Positions 39,235-49,182 of a DNA stretch of 64,000 bases are shown here, one piece after another; positions within the stretch are counted from its first letter, which is position 1, and every line of letters starts with the position of its first letter. Where the stretch lies: assembly GCA_019456165.1 (NCBI GenBank), contig VRUJ01000003.1, positions 1-64,000 of the forward strand, in the 5' to 3' direction. Below the pieces are notes generated by a model, which saw nothing but the letters and a program-made list of their open reading frames with translations, made no database searches and was not told where the DNA came from. Source of the DNA: Chloroflexota bacterium. GTDB taxonomy: Bacteria; Chloroflexota; Anaerolineae; Anaerolineales; UBA11579. The translations under genes and the position numbers were made by a program.

Positions 39235-39270
39235 AGACCGGTACAAGGATTCGAAATCCTGTACCGGTCT
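39235..39270. other. Strong hairpin between SBP gene and permease gene
   Basis: agaccggtacaaggat tcg aaatcctgtaccggtct inverted repeat, no U-run. Confidence 0.75.
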
Positions 39271-39300
39271 GGATTATTTTCAACGGGCTAAATTTAGAAC

Positions 39301-40929
39301 CTAGTCCTCAGTGTAAGCACCATCTCCAATATCGTCATACGAAACAGTGAAGCCCGGACCAAAGTATTCGGTATTCAAAGCATTCAAGAAACCATCCTCG
39401 ATCATAGCTATCAATGCTTGGTTGAAGGGTGCAACCAAGTCGCTGCCATTCGGGAACGCAAAACCTAATACGTCACTGGAAAGCGAACGCCCTACCAACT
39501 TCAACACATCGGCGTTCTCACCCAGATATCCCAGCCCGGCTACTTCGTCGATCATGACTGCATCAATATCTCCAGCAATCAAGGCTGAAATAGCAAACGG
39601 GAAAGTATCGAAGGTTGAAATTTCGTCTGGATCAATGAATTGGCTGGCCGTCTCATAGTTAGTTGTTCCAACTTGGGTACCTAATATAAGGTCAGGATCG
39701 TTTGCAATATCTTCAATTTCTTCGATGCGGTCTTCGTCAAGCCTAACCAAAAGTCGCTGGTCGATGCTCACATAACCCATCGAAAAGTCTACGATCTCAT
39801 CACGATCTTCTGTGATTGTGATGCCATCTGCAGCTACATCCCACTGTCCATCTGCTACACCCTGGATCATGCCTTCCCAGACTGCTTCAACGTAAACAGG
39901 CACACAATTCAATCGAGCGCATATTTCATCTATGGCATCATAATCCCAGCCTTTTGCAAGACCATCGGCGAGATCAACGTAGTTGAAGGGTAAGTAGGCG
40001 TTCTCTACGACTACTGTTACTTCGCGTCCGCCAAGATCCGGAAGAGCGCTTTCTTCTTCCTCTTCAGCATATGCACCATCTCCGATATCGTCATACGAAA
40101 CGGTAAAGCCCGGGCCGAAATATTCGGTATTCAAAGCATTCAAGAAACCATCCTCGATCATAGCTATCAATGCTTGGTTGAAGGGTGCAACCAAGTCGCT
40201 GCCATTCGGGAACGCAAAACCTAATACGTCACTGGAAAGCGAACGCCCTACCAACTTCAACACATCGGCGTTCTCACCCAGATATCCCAGCCCGGCTACT
40301 TCGTCGATCATGACTGCATCAATATCTCCAGCAATCAAGGCTGAAATAGCAAACGGGAAAGTGTCGAATGTTGAAATTTCATCTGGATCAATGAATCCGC
40401 TGGCTGTCTCATAGTTGGTTGTGCCAACTTGCGTTCCCAGGACTAGGTCTGGATCGCCGGCAATATCCTCGATCTCTTCAAAGCGGTCCTCGTCAAGCCT
40501 AACCAAAAGTCGCTGGTTGATGCTCACATAACCCATCGAAAAGTCTACGATCTCATCACGATCTTCTGTGATTGTGATGCCATCTGCAGCTACATCCCAC
40601 TGTCCATCTGCTACACCCTGGATCATGCCTTCCCAGACTGCTTCAACGTAAACAGGCACACAATTCAATCGAGCGCATATTTCATCTATGGCATCATAAT
40701 CCCAGCCTTTTGCAATACCATCGGCGAGATCAACGTAGTTGAAAGGTAAATAGGCGTTCTCAATGACAACCGTTACCTCGCGACCGCCAAGATCCGGAAG
40801 AGCGCTTTCTTCGGGGGCTTGGGTTTCCGGCGCCTGGGTTACTACTGGCGTATCATCGCCGTCACCACATGCTCCCAACAACAAAACAAGGATTAACATT
40901 GTAAAGAAAAGAATTTTATACTTTTTCAT
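39301..40929 (-). CDS. Amino-acid ABC transporter solute-binding lipoprotein with two tandem near-identical SBP_bac_3 domains
   Basis: Lipobox LLGACGD; the module ALPDLGGREVTVV.ENAYLPFNYVDLADG...DDIGDGAY occurs twice. Confidence 0.95.
   Translation of the reverse strand: MKKYKILFFTMLILVLLLGACGDGDDTPVVTQAPETQAPEESALPDLGGREVTVVIENAYLPFNYVDLADGIAKGWDYDAIDEICARLNCVPVYVEAVWEGMIQGVADGQWDVAADGITITEDRDEIVDFSMGYVSINQRLLVRLDEDRFEEIEDIAGDPDLVLGTQVGTTNYETASGFIDPDEISTFDTFPFAISALIAGDIDAVMIDEVAGLGYLGENADVLKLVGRSLSSDVLGFAFPNGSDLVAPFNQALIAMIEDGFLNALNTEYFGPGFTVSYDDIGDGAYAEEEEESALPDLGGREVTVVVENAYLPFNYVDLADGLAKGWDYDAIDEICARLNCVPVYVEAVWEGMIQGVADGQWDVAADGITITEDRDEIVDFSMGYVSIDQRLLVRLDEDRIEEIEDIANDPDLILGTQVGTTNYETASQFIDPDEISTFDTFPFAISALIAGDIDAVMIDEVAGLGYLGENADVLKLVGRSLSSDVLGFAFPNGSDLVAPFNQALIAMIEDGFLNALNTEYFGPGFTVSYDDIGDGAYTED
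39317..40828. repeat. Two tandem 756-bp direct repeats (252 codons each) within the SBP gene
   Basis: gcaccatctcc..atatcgtcatacgaaac at 39317 recurs at 40073; long identical tracts with a divergent patch. Confidence 0.9.
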
Positions 40930-41045
40930 GAAGCTCCTCCAATTTTTTAGAGCGATAGTTGATACCCCAAAGTATAAGGAATGTTAGGTAGTTTGTCAAA
41001 CGAATTTCTATTAATTATAGCAGCACCCTGGCATCTTAAGCAGTT

Positions 41046-41348
41046 TCAAGGAACTGGCTGAGGCCCAAGTAGGCTTCTGCATGAGCTTTTAGGACTACGA
41101 TGGCGGGTAAACAGCCGCAAGTCTCTAACCTCCTTAGGGGCTGCGTAAGCCGTTAGCAGATAGTTCAGCCGGGCCAAGTGTGCTAGCACACCAGCATCAA
41201 TCCGGTCAGTCTTGACAGCCGCAGATGCGATTGTCTTGACCTCTTTGGGATGTGCTAATTCCACTCGTGCCACGTGGTTAGTCAGCAGATCGTACATGAA
41301 TGGCCAGTTGCGGGTAGCTTCCAGAACCGCATAGGTCTCTCGTGGCAC
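41046..41348 (-). pseudogene. IS110-family transposase fragment
   Basis: ETYAVLEATRNWPFMYDLL...VELAHPKEVKTIASAAVKTDRIDAGVLAHLARLNYL matches the IS110 DEDD N-terminal region; truncated at both ends. Confidence 0.8.
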
Positions 41349-41470
41349 ACTTTGGGCAAGTTAGTCTGCAACTTCCGTGTTTGGTAGACGCCATACACTT
41401 CTTAACGTTTGGGCATGCACAACAGAAGTATTTTTTTTTGAAAATTATTCCTGAAGAATTAGATCCCTAC

Positions 41471-41896
41471 CTATTTTTTGTCTTGATTATTTATTAATTC
41501 ACGCAATGTTTTTACCAGGATTCCAGTATCAATGCCCTTAACTAAAATACTACCCACCCCTGCTTTTTCTAATTCCACCCGGGTGGAAGTATCCACAAAT
41601 GCAGTCAATACTACAATGGAAGCAATGGGCAATTGATCTCTAAACTCTTTAATCGCTCTCATTCCAGAGCCATCCTGCATAATTGGGTCTATCAATATTA
41701 TTTCAGGCTTAGTTTCTTTAGCAATAGAAATTGCTTGGGCGCCATTGCTGGCCGTTCCCACTAATTCAAAATCATCCTCTTGAGATAAACGCGTTTCTAT
41801 CCGGTTTAGCACTTCGGGATGTTCGTCCACGATTAAAATTCGTACTGGAAACATTAAATCCTTTCTGGTTCTGATTAATACCGGATGGGATTTCAA
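41471..41896 (-). CDS. Response regulator receiver-domain protein
   Basis: RILIVDEHPEVLNRIETRL, IILIDPIMQDGSGMRAIKEF, VVLTAF. Confidence 0.88.
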   Translation of the reverse strand: MKSHPVLIRTRKDLMFPVRILIVDEHPEVLNRIETRLSQEDDFELVGTASNGAQAISIAKETKPEIILIDPIMQDGSGMRAIKEFRDQLPIASIVVLTAFVDTSTRVELEKAGVGSILVKGIDTGILVKTLRELINNQDKK

Positions 41897-42021
41897 ATAC
41901 GCTAAAATTATATTTGGATTGGTAGCCTATTTTAAGGGGCAGATGTCCCTTGGAAGCAGGACATTCATACCCTTTGAAAATCAAAGAATACCTGACATGT
42001 ATAGTAATTAATAATAGATAT

Positions 42022-43395
42022 TTATTGCTTTACTGGTACTTTCAATGAAACAATCGTACCCCCACCTTCTCTTGGAAAGATGGAAATATTTCCATTCAGT
42101 GCAACCGCTCTTTCATGCATATTATGCAGACCATTGCCCGTTGGATTTTTAATTTCAGATGCCGAGATACTAATCCCATTATCTTCAATTATCAAAACAA
42201 CGTTTCCATTATTGAGTTCTAATCGAATGCTTACATCATTTGCCCGAGAGTGCTTGCGCACATTTGCCAAAGCTTCTTGAGCAATATGTAATATTTCAAC
42301 AACCTGTTCAGGTTCACCTAAATCGTTGCCAACCCCGTTGGTGTCAAGAGAGACAGTAATAAATGTATTTGCGCGCAATGCCCGGGCTAATTCTTCTAGT
42401 CCCTGCAATAAATCACGCCCCTGGAATCTCTGTGGGCGAAGGTCGAGGATATAGTTGCGGAGATCACTAATTACATCATTTAGACCATGAATGGCTTGGG
42501 AAATACGGTCGCCCGAAAGTACGGGTTCAACAACGATCTTACGTTGAATATCATCTAGCATTAATCCGATTGCATAAATGGATTGAATGATGCCATCATG
42601 CAAATCCATCCCAATGCGTTCGCGCTCTTTTAAAAGAACCAAATCCTGAACCTGGCGATATAGTCTTGCATTGTCAATAGCAATTGCGACTTGGACTGCA
42701 AACATCTCCAAAACACGCTGATCTTGATCGTCAAAGCCAATTATTCCATCCTCTCCCTTTGGATTTTGCGAGATTTTATCTGCAAGATATAGATCGCCGA
42801 TAACATTTCTGTTTGAAACGATAGGAACCCCAATTAATGAATTCATCTTTGGATGATTTGATGGAAAGCCAGAAGCCAAATGGTGACTTTGAATGTCTTT
42901 TACCCTCAGAGTTGTCCCCACTTTCAATAATTGGCTAAAAAACCCTTTCGTGCTAGGCGGGTCTCCAATTTTTTCTTTTTGCTCATCTGTAATACCAGAG
43001 GAAACAAATCGGTCAAAATATTCGTCATTTTCGCTAAGAATTCCTAAAGCCCCATATCTAGCTTGAACCAATTCGCGGCATAAATCGACAGCTTTTTGTA
43101 ATACTACCTCCAGATCTAGCTCAGTGGTTAATTCTAAGGCTGCAGCGTTCAAGGATCCAAGCTGGTCAGCTCTTCTCTCAATTTCAGCTTCGTTTATATT
43201 TATGCTCCTAAATACCCAATTTGAAAAAGCAATTGCACCAATTGAAACGAGCAGAGAAGTAAAAATAATTTCAGCAGTTGAGTGAGTGGAATCAAATAAT
43301 TCTCCTGACATGTACAACACGATTAGCCAGAAAGAAACTGGAAGAATAATCGTCAACCATTTAAGGATTCTCTTGCTCATAACAATTGTCAACAA
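42022..43395 (-). CDS. GAF-domain sensor histidine kinase (HisKA_3 type)
   Basis: ERERIGMDLHDGIIQSIYAIGLML; HIAQEALANVRKHSRA; IEDNGIS..GNGLHNMHERA. Confidence 0.93.
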   Translation of the reverse strand: MLTIVMSKRILKWLTIILPVSFWLIVLYMSGELFDSTHSTAEIIFTSLLVSIGAIAFSNWVFRSININEAEIERRADQLGSLNAAALELTTELDLEVVLQKAVDLCRELVQARYGALGILSENDEYFDRFVSSGITDEQKEKIGDPPSTKGFFSQLLKVGTTLRVKDIQSHHLASGFPSNHPKMNSLIGVPIVSNRNVIGDLYLADKISQNPKGEDGIIGFDDQDQRVLEMFAVQVAIAIDNARLYRQVQDLVLLKERERIGMDLHDGIIQSIYAIGLMLDDIQRKIVVEPVLSGDRISQAIHGLNDVISDLRNYILDLRPQRFQGRDLLQGLEELARALRANTFITVSLDTNGVGNDLGEPEQVVEILHIAQEALANVRKHSRANDVSIRLELNNGNVVLIIEDNGISISASEIKNPTGNGLHNMHERAVALNGNISIFPREGGGTIVSLKVPVKQ

Positions 43396-43456
43396 ACATG
43401 CTATAATTAGTTTAGAATGATTATATCTTTCCCCTACAAAGTGGTCAAATCGTAAA

Positions 43457-44113
43457 ATGTTAAAAATTCTCCTGGTTGACGATCATGAAGTTGTCCGTTT
43501 GGGATTGAAAGCATTGCTCTCAAATTATTCAAATTTTGAAGTAGTCGCTGAAGCCAGCAATGCTGATGAGGCTGTGTCTCGATCATTGGATTATAAGCCC
43601 GATGTCATCGTCATGGATATCCGTCTTCCCGGCAAGAGCGGTATAGACGCAACCCGTGAGATCATGGCTGCACAACCCGATACAAAAATCGTCATACTCA
43701 CTTCATATGCCGAAGATGAACTATTATTCGATGCTATTGATGCCGGAGCTTACGGGTACGTTCTTAAGCAGATAGGTAGTGACGACCTCGTCCACGCTCT
43801 TGAAGCGATTGGGCGCGGAGAATCTCTCTTAGACCCCGCGGTTACTCAAAAAGTATTCAAAAGGGTGCGCGAGGCATCCCGCAAGGCAACAGCAGAGGCT
43901 TTCGCAATTCTTACTGATCAAGAGATTCGCATTTTAGCGTTGATTTCAAAGGGGAAAACGAATAAAGATATCGCAAGCACGATCTTCTTGAGTGAAAAGA
44001 CCGTGCGCAACTACGTTAGCTCAATCCTGAGTAAATTGAGTTTAAAAACCAGGGCAGAAGCGGCCGTTTACGCTGTTAAGAACAACATAGAAAATCATCT
44101 CCCTTCAAATTGA
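43457..44113 (+). CDS. LuxR/NarL-family response regulator
   Basis: [60 protein letters not shown]. Confidence 0.95.
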   Translation: MLKILLVDDHEVVRLGLKALLSNYSNFEVVAEASNADEAVSRSLDYKPDVIVMDIRLPGKSGIDATREIMAAQPDTKIVILTSYAEDELLFDAIDAGAYGYVLKQIGSDDLVHALEAIGRGESLLDPAVTQKVFKRVREASRKATAEAFAILTDQEIRILALISKGKTNKDIASTIFLSEKTVRNYVSSILSKLSLKTRAEAAVYAVKNNIENHLPSN

Positions 44114-44186
44114 ACCCCAAGTTAACATAACACAATAGGCATGATTGTTTGTTTTAATTCAAATATAGATCGCTTATTTATTTAAA

Positions 44187-44609
44187 TTACTTTGATTCAG
44201 TGATTTCTATAAGAGCGCGAAACAAATCTGATTCCGTAGTAATACCTACGACATTGTCCCCATCGACCACTGGCAAGCCGCCAATTTTATTCTCTAGCAT
44301 CAGCTTTGCAGCATCATATAGTGTAGTTTCTGTTGACACTACGATTGGTGAGGGTGTCATAATTTCCGAGATTTTTAGCATCGCAATCAGATATTTTAAC
44401 TCGTAAATACTTAGAGATGTGGCATCGGAGGGACCCGCTTCTCTCAAATCACCACGAGTAATAATGCCTACAAGTTTGTCATCAACCACGACAGGCAACC
44501 GCCTAAAATTATTTTCTTTTAGAATGTTGTGTGCCTCGGGAACTGTTGTTTCCGAATCTATAGTTACAGGTTCAGATGTCATCCATTCTTTTAGGTAGGT
44601 CGTTTTCAT
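44187..44609 (-). CDS. CBS-domain pair protein
   Basis: RRLPVVVDDKLVGIITRGDLREA; GGLPVVDGDNVVGITTESDLFRAL. Confidence 0.92.
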   Translation of the reverse strand: MKTTYLKEWMTSEPVTIDSETTVPEAHNILKENNFRRLPVVVDDKLVGIITRGDLREAGPSDATSLSIYELKYLIAMLKISEIMTPSPIVVSTETTLYDAAKLMLENKIGGLPVVDGDNVVGITTESDLFRALIEITESK

Positions 44610-44669
44610 TTTCTTTACGCCTTTCTCTGTGATAAGTTTATATATTATTGACCCTAATCCATAACGCGA

Positions 44670-45659
44670 TTAACTTTTGCGTTCAGTTAATTCTAAAGCT
44701 AGTTCAATTAGCACGCCTTGCTCATTATTAGCTGGCAATTCCTCCAATGCACGAATTCCTCGTTCGCTGTACCTTCGAGCTTCTTCAAGTGCTCGCTCAA
44801 TCGCACCGCTATCCCTGATTGATTCTACCAACCTTTCGGTGATTGCGTCGTCCGCTAGTCCCCCATTCACCATATTTAATGATTTCTCAATCGCAGGATC
44901 GTTCGGATGACTTTCAATGTAATAAAAAACCGGCAAAGTTATCAAACCCTGGCGTAAATCGCTGGCCACAGGTTTACCAACGGTTGATTGTTTTCCGGTG
45001 AAATCTAAAACATCGTCAACGATCTGAAATGCCATTCCAATCTCACGACCAAACATGCTCACTGCATCAATAACATCTTCATCTACAGGGCTAAGGTAAG
45101 CTGCAGCCTTAGTTGCGGCTTCGAACAATGAAGCTGTCTTTGCATAAATTCGTCTATAGTACTTTTCCGGGTTTGTAGGTTCACTCTTTTCGAATAGCTG
45201 GGTGACTTCACCATTAACAATAGTTGCTAAAGTATCTGCAAACAAGCGGATTATTTCCAAAGATCCTGTTTCGGCTGCTAGTTTCGCAGAATGAGAAAAC
45301 AACAAATCCCCAGCAAGTACGGTTTTTGCAGCATTCCAGCTAGAATTAAGGGTTGGTGTTCCTCGCCGAAACAAGGCTCCATCTATCAAATCATCGTGAA
45401 CCAGCGTCGCGGTATGGAGCAATTCGATAGCCGCAGCAGATGTAATTAATTGATCTGAATTTGCGTTCAACATTCGGCCAACTAATAGATTCAATTTTGG
45501 CCTAATTCGTTTTCCCCCGTAAACTAATAGTTTCTCGAGCGCGACTCTAAAATCAATGGGATACGATTTAGTAAATTTTTGCATGCGCGCTTCAACAAGC
45601 GGCATTAGTTCTTGGATCGGTGAGATTAAATTAACTGTAGTCAAATTATTACCTACCAT
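44670..45659 (-). CDS. Polyprenyl synthetase (trans-isoprenyl diphosphate synthase)
   Basis: GGKRIRPKL, LVHDDLIDGALFRRG, FQIVDDVLDFTG. Confidence 0.92.
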   Translation of the reverse strand: MVGNNLTTVNLISPIQELMPLVEARMQKFTKSYPIDFRVALEKLLVYGGKRIRPKLNLLVGRMLNANSDQLITSAAAIELLHTATLVHDDLIDGALFRRGTPTLNSSWNAAKTVLAGDLLFSHSAKLAAETGSLEIIRLFADTLATIVNGEVTQLFEKSEPTNPEKYYRRIYAKTASLFEAATKAAAYLSPVDEDVIDAVSMFGREIGMAFQIVDDVLDFTGKQSTVGKPVASDLRQGLITLPVFYYIESHPNDPAIEKSLNMVNGGLADDAITERLVESIRDSGAIERALEEARRYSERGIRALEELPANNEQGVLIELALELTERKS

Positions 45660-46447
45660 TCAAACAGTCGGGCTGCATTATTATACGTTCTTTTAGCTAA
45701 TTCATCATTACTTATTCCACGCAAATCAGCAATTTTATCTGCCACAATTCTTACTCTCGCGGGTTCGTTGCGTTTTCCACGAAAGGGGTGTGGAGAAAGG
45801 AACGGCGCATCGGTCTCGATAAGAACCTGGTTTAGGTCCACCTCAAGTATAACCTCTCTTAGTAAATTTGCATTATTATAAGTTATTGGGCCAGTAACCC
45901 CAACAAATAAATTCATTGCTTTCGCCTGTTCATATTGTTTGATATCCCCAGAATATGAATGCAATACACCCGGTCTTTCAACCAATTCAGAATCAGTTTC
46001 TTCAAGCGTTTTATACCATTCGTTTAGTAACTGTATCGTTTTGGTTGTTGCATTACGGTGATGGACGACAACAGGTAATTTTGTATCTTTTGCTAATTCT
46101 AATTGTTCTCGAAAGATATTCTCTTGAACTTGCTTTGGTTTGTGTTCATGAAAAAAATCCAAGCCAATCTCACCAATTGCAACAACTTTGTCGTGCTTGG
46201 ATAACTTCATTAATTTCGCAAAAGTGTCTTCGTTCCATTCTGAACCACTATTTGGGTGTACGCCTACTGCTGCAAATACCTGCGGGAATCTCTCAGCCAA
46301 ATTTATTGCTGAACGGCTGGAGTTGAGATCAATTCCTGGTATCAAGATTCTCTCGATTCCATTTTCGATGGCGCGATTAATTACTTGTTCCCGATCATCA
46401 TCAAAATGTTCGAGATATAAATGGCAATGGGTATCGGTCAATTTCAT
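45653..46447 (-). CDS. TatD-family metal-dependent DNase
   Basis: LTDTHCHLYLEHFDDDR, AIGEIGLDFF, LIETDAPFLSPHPFRGKRNEP. Confidence 0.94.
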   Translation of the reverse strand: MKLTDTHCHLYLEHFDDDREQVINRAIENGIERILIPGIDLNSSRSAINLAERFPQVFAAVGVHPNSGSEWNEDTFAKLMKLSKHDKVVAIGEIGLDFFHEHKPKQVQENIFREQLELAKDTKLPVVVHHRNATTKTIQLLNEWYKTLEETDSELVERPGVLHSYSGDIKQYEQAKAMNLFVGVTGPITYNNANLLREVILEVDLNQVLIETDAPFLSPHPFRGKRNEPARVRIVADKIADLRGISNDELAKRTYNNAARLFEW

Positions 46448-46456
46448 TTCTATATT

Positions 46457-47881
46457 TTATTCTATACCGGCAATTCGCATCCCATCCTCAAGAATTGCTG
46501 CTACCTTGTTCCCATGAGTTGTCTCACAATAAACCCTGATTTTTGGTTCGGTACCAGAAAACCGGATCAATAACCAGCCACCGTCTTCAAGGCCAAACTT
46601 ATATCCATCCGTTTCCGTTAAACCAGTAACTTTCAAGCCGCCAATTTTTTCCGGATTTGCGGCTCGAATTCTTTTGATTTTTTCTTCCCGATCTCCGCTA
46701 AATAGCCTGTCAATTCGGTCGTAATAATGAGCGCCCACTTTACTAAAAAGTAAGTCTAATAACTCGGTGGGTTTTTTTTCAAGTTTAACCATCATGTCCA
46801 AGAAATATAAACCTGCAAGGATTCCATCTCTATCCGGCACATTTCCCCTAAAGGCATACCCCCCAGATTCTTCTCCGCCAATCATTGCATCCACTTCCAA
46901 CATCTTTGGGGCAACAAATTTGAACCCAACTCCTGTCTCAAAAACAGGCACTTCATATAGTTCGCCCAATTTATTGAGCATATTTGTGGTAGATAAGGTC
47001 TTTACTATCGGACCCCTTTCGCCGCGCACTTCTAAAAGGTAATACGCTAATAATCCATACACCCGCAATTGGTCAACAAATTTACCGTTTTCGTCCCCTA
47101 TCCCAACACGATCGGCGTCCCCGTCCAATATTAGCAACACATCAGCCTCATTATCTAAAGTTGCTTGCAATCCGGCGTCAACATTGGGAGGTATGGGTTC
47201 TGGTCTCTCCATTTCTGGAAAAATGGGATTGCGTTCATCATGCACTTCAATAACTTTTGTTTTCCCGCCTGACAGCAAACCGGTAAACCAGCCCGAACCG
47301 TTCCCCCACATGACATCGATCAAAATTGTTAACCCAGCATCTTTAATCGGCTGTAAATCGATAAGGGGTTTAATATGCTCAATATAATCATCCGAGGGGT
47401 CAAACTTGATTACTAACCCTTGTTCTTCGGCTTTACGCAATCCGATCGTATTTACTTCTCGTACAGAATTTGGGATACCCGATTCAATTTTTTTTAGACC
47501 TTCAGGCGGAATAGCGCCTCCATTTTCATCTCTAACTTTAAAGCCATTATCTTTTGGGGGGTTATGTGAGGCGGTAATGTTAACAGCCGCTACTGCGCCC
47601 TTCGCTACGACAGCAAAGGAAATTACAGGGGTTGGAGTAGCTTTATCGGTCAAAAAAACGTGGAAACCGTTCCCCGCTAAAACTTCTGCAGCAGTGGCAG
47701 CAAAATTCTCTGAATGGAATCGCTGATCATATCCAACCACGACCCAACTTCCTTGGTGCCCTTCCTCCAATAAGTATGTGGCAAACCCCTGAGCGCAGCG
47801 AGCCACATTATCAAACGTAAAACCCTTGGCAATTTCCCCTCTCCAGCCATCAGTTCCGAAACGGATATGATAGGTCATCAA
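46457..47881 (-). CDS. Phosphoglucomutase/phosphomannomutase family protein
   Basis: [67 protein letters not shown]. Confidence 0.94.
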   Translation of the reverse strand: MMTYHIRFGTDGWRGEIAKGFTFDNVARCAQGFATYLLEEGHQGSWVVVGYDQRFHSENFAATAAEVLAGNGFHVFLTDKATPTPVISFAVVAKGAVAAVNITASHNPPKDNGFKVRDENGGAIPPEGLKKIESGIPNSVREVNTIGLRKAEEQGLVIKFDPSDDYIEHIKPLIDLQPIKDAGLTILIDVMWGNGSGWFTGLLSGGKTKVIEVHDERNPIFPEMERPEPIPPNVDAGLQATLDNEADVLLILDGDADRVGIGDENGKFVDQLRVYGLLAYYLLEVRGERGPIVKTLSTTNMLNKLGELYEVPVFETGVGFKFVAPKMLEVDAMIGGEESGGYAFRGNVPDRDGILAGLYFLDMMVKLEKKPTELLDLLFSKVGAHYYDRIDRLFSGDREEKIKRIRAANPEKIGGLKVTGLTETDGYKFGLEDGGWLLIRFSGTEPKIRVYCETTHGNKVAAILEDGMRIAGIE

Positions 47882-48009
47882 AGCTCCGTATTAGATATCA
47901 ATGATCGATAGTGATATTAAGTACAAATATATTATAACAGTATTTGATGGATTTCGGGTAATGATTAGCTTATTTGAATACATAAATCAAAACAGGATAT
48001 AATCAGACT

Positions 48010-49182
48010 ATGATGGAAAACCCAAAAACCTATCTAGACTATGCAGCAACTACGCCAGTTGATAGCCGCGTGGTTGAGGTTATGCTCCCATATTTTAGTC
48101 AAATTTATGGGAACTCCTCTTCAATCCATTTTAATGGCCAACAAGCCGAAACTGCTATTGAAAATTCACGCGAGACGATTGCTAATATTATAAATTGTAA
48201 ACCTGAGGAAATTGTTTTTACGTCTGGGGGTACAGAAAGCGACAATCTAGCGATTCGAGGTGTCGCTTTTGCCAGCCGCGAAAAACGTCGAGCAAACCAT
48301 CTGCTAATCACACCTGTGGAACATCACGCGGTTTCAAACACAGCTTTACAATTGGCAAAACTACATAATTTTGACGTTGAATACTTGCCGGTAAATAAGT
48401 ACGGCCAAGTACGACCAGATGATGTGTCAGCTCTTATCCGCAAAGAAACTGCCTTGGTTTCCATTATTCTTGCTAATAACGAAATCGGAACTATTAATGA
48501 AATATCAGAAATTGGCTCAATTTGCCAGGAAATGGCACTACCTTTGCATACCGATGCTGTTCAAGCCGCCGCCTATCTACCCATCAATGTCAACGAATTA
48601 AATGTCGATTTGATGTCCATTGGCGCGCATAAATTTTATGGACCAAAAGGTGTCGGGGTTTTATATATCCGCGACGGCACACCGATACTTCCCATTCAAA
48701 CTGGGGGTGACCAAGAAATGGGCTTGCGAGCTGGCACGCCTAATGCACCCTACATCGTAGGCATGGCTGAAGCATTCCACATTTCTCATTCTGAACGCGA
48801 TAATCATAATCCAAAAAACGCAGCATTGCGGGATCGCATTATCGAGTATGTGTTAGAAGAAATTCCGGATTCAAAACTGACGGGCCATCCTATTGAAAGG
48901 TTGCCAAACCACGCAAGTTTCCTATTTCACGGTGTTGACGGCAATATGTTGTTAACTATGTTAGATGTGGCAGGGTTTGCCTGCTCTTCAGGCTCAGCGT
49001 GCAAGACAGGCTCACCGGAGCCTTCAGATGTTTTGCTTGCACTCGGGTACTCCCATGAATGGGCGTTCGGTTCATTGCGCGTAACCCTTGGGCGTCAAAC
49101 CACCAGGACAGATATCGACTCTTTTCTTTCGAAGCTGCCTGAATTGGTGGCTCATGCACGCAAAGGAGTTAAATCTCTTTGA
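48010..49182 (+). CDS. Cysteine desulfurase (NifS/IscS-like)
   Basis: YLDYAATTPVD, GAHKFYGPKGVGVLYIR, ACSSGSACKTGSPEPS. Confidence 0.95.
   Translation: MMENPKTYLDYAATTPVDSRVVEVMLPYFSQIYGNSSSIHFNGQQAETAIENSRETIANIINCKPEEIVFTSGGTESDNLAIRGVAFASREKRRANHLLITPVEHHAVSNTALQLAKLHNFDVEYLPVNKYGQVRPDDVSALIRKETALVSIILANNEIGTINEISEIGSICQEMALPLHTDAVQAAAYLPINVNELNVDLMSIGAHKFYGPKGVGVLYIRDGTPILPIQTGGDQEMGLRAGTPNAPYIVGMAEAFHISHSERDNHNPKNAALRDRIIEYVLEEIPDSKLTGHPIERLPNHASFLFHGVDGNMLLTMLDVAGFACSSGSACKTGSPEPSDVLLALGYSHEWAFGSLRVTLGRQTTRTDIDSFLSKLPELVAHARKGVKSL

Noticed and set aside
37288-40929. Two independent transporters
   Set aside because: The ATPase, permease and SBP genes are co-oriented, two overlap by 8 bp, and the permease segment is homologous to the SBP; one system is more economical
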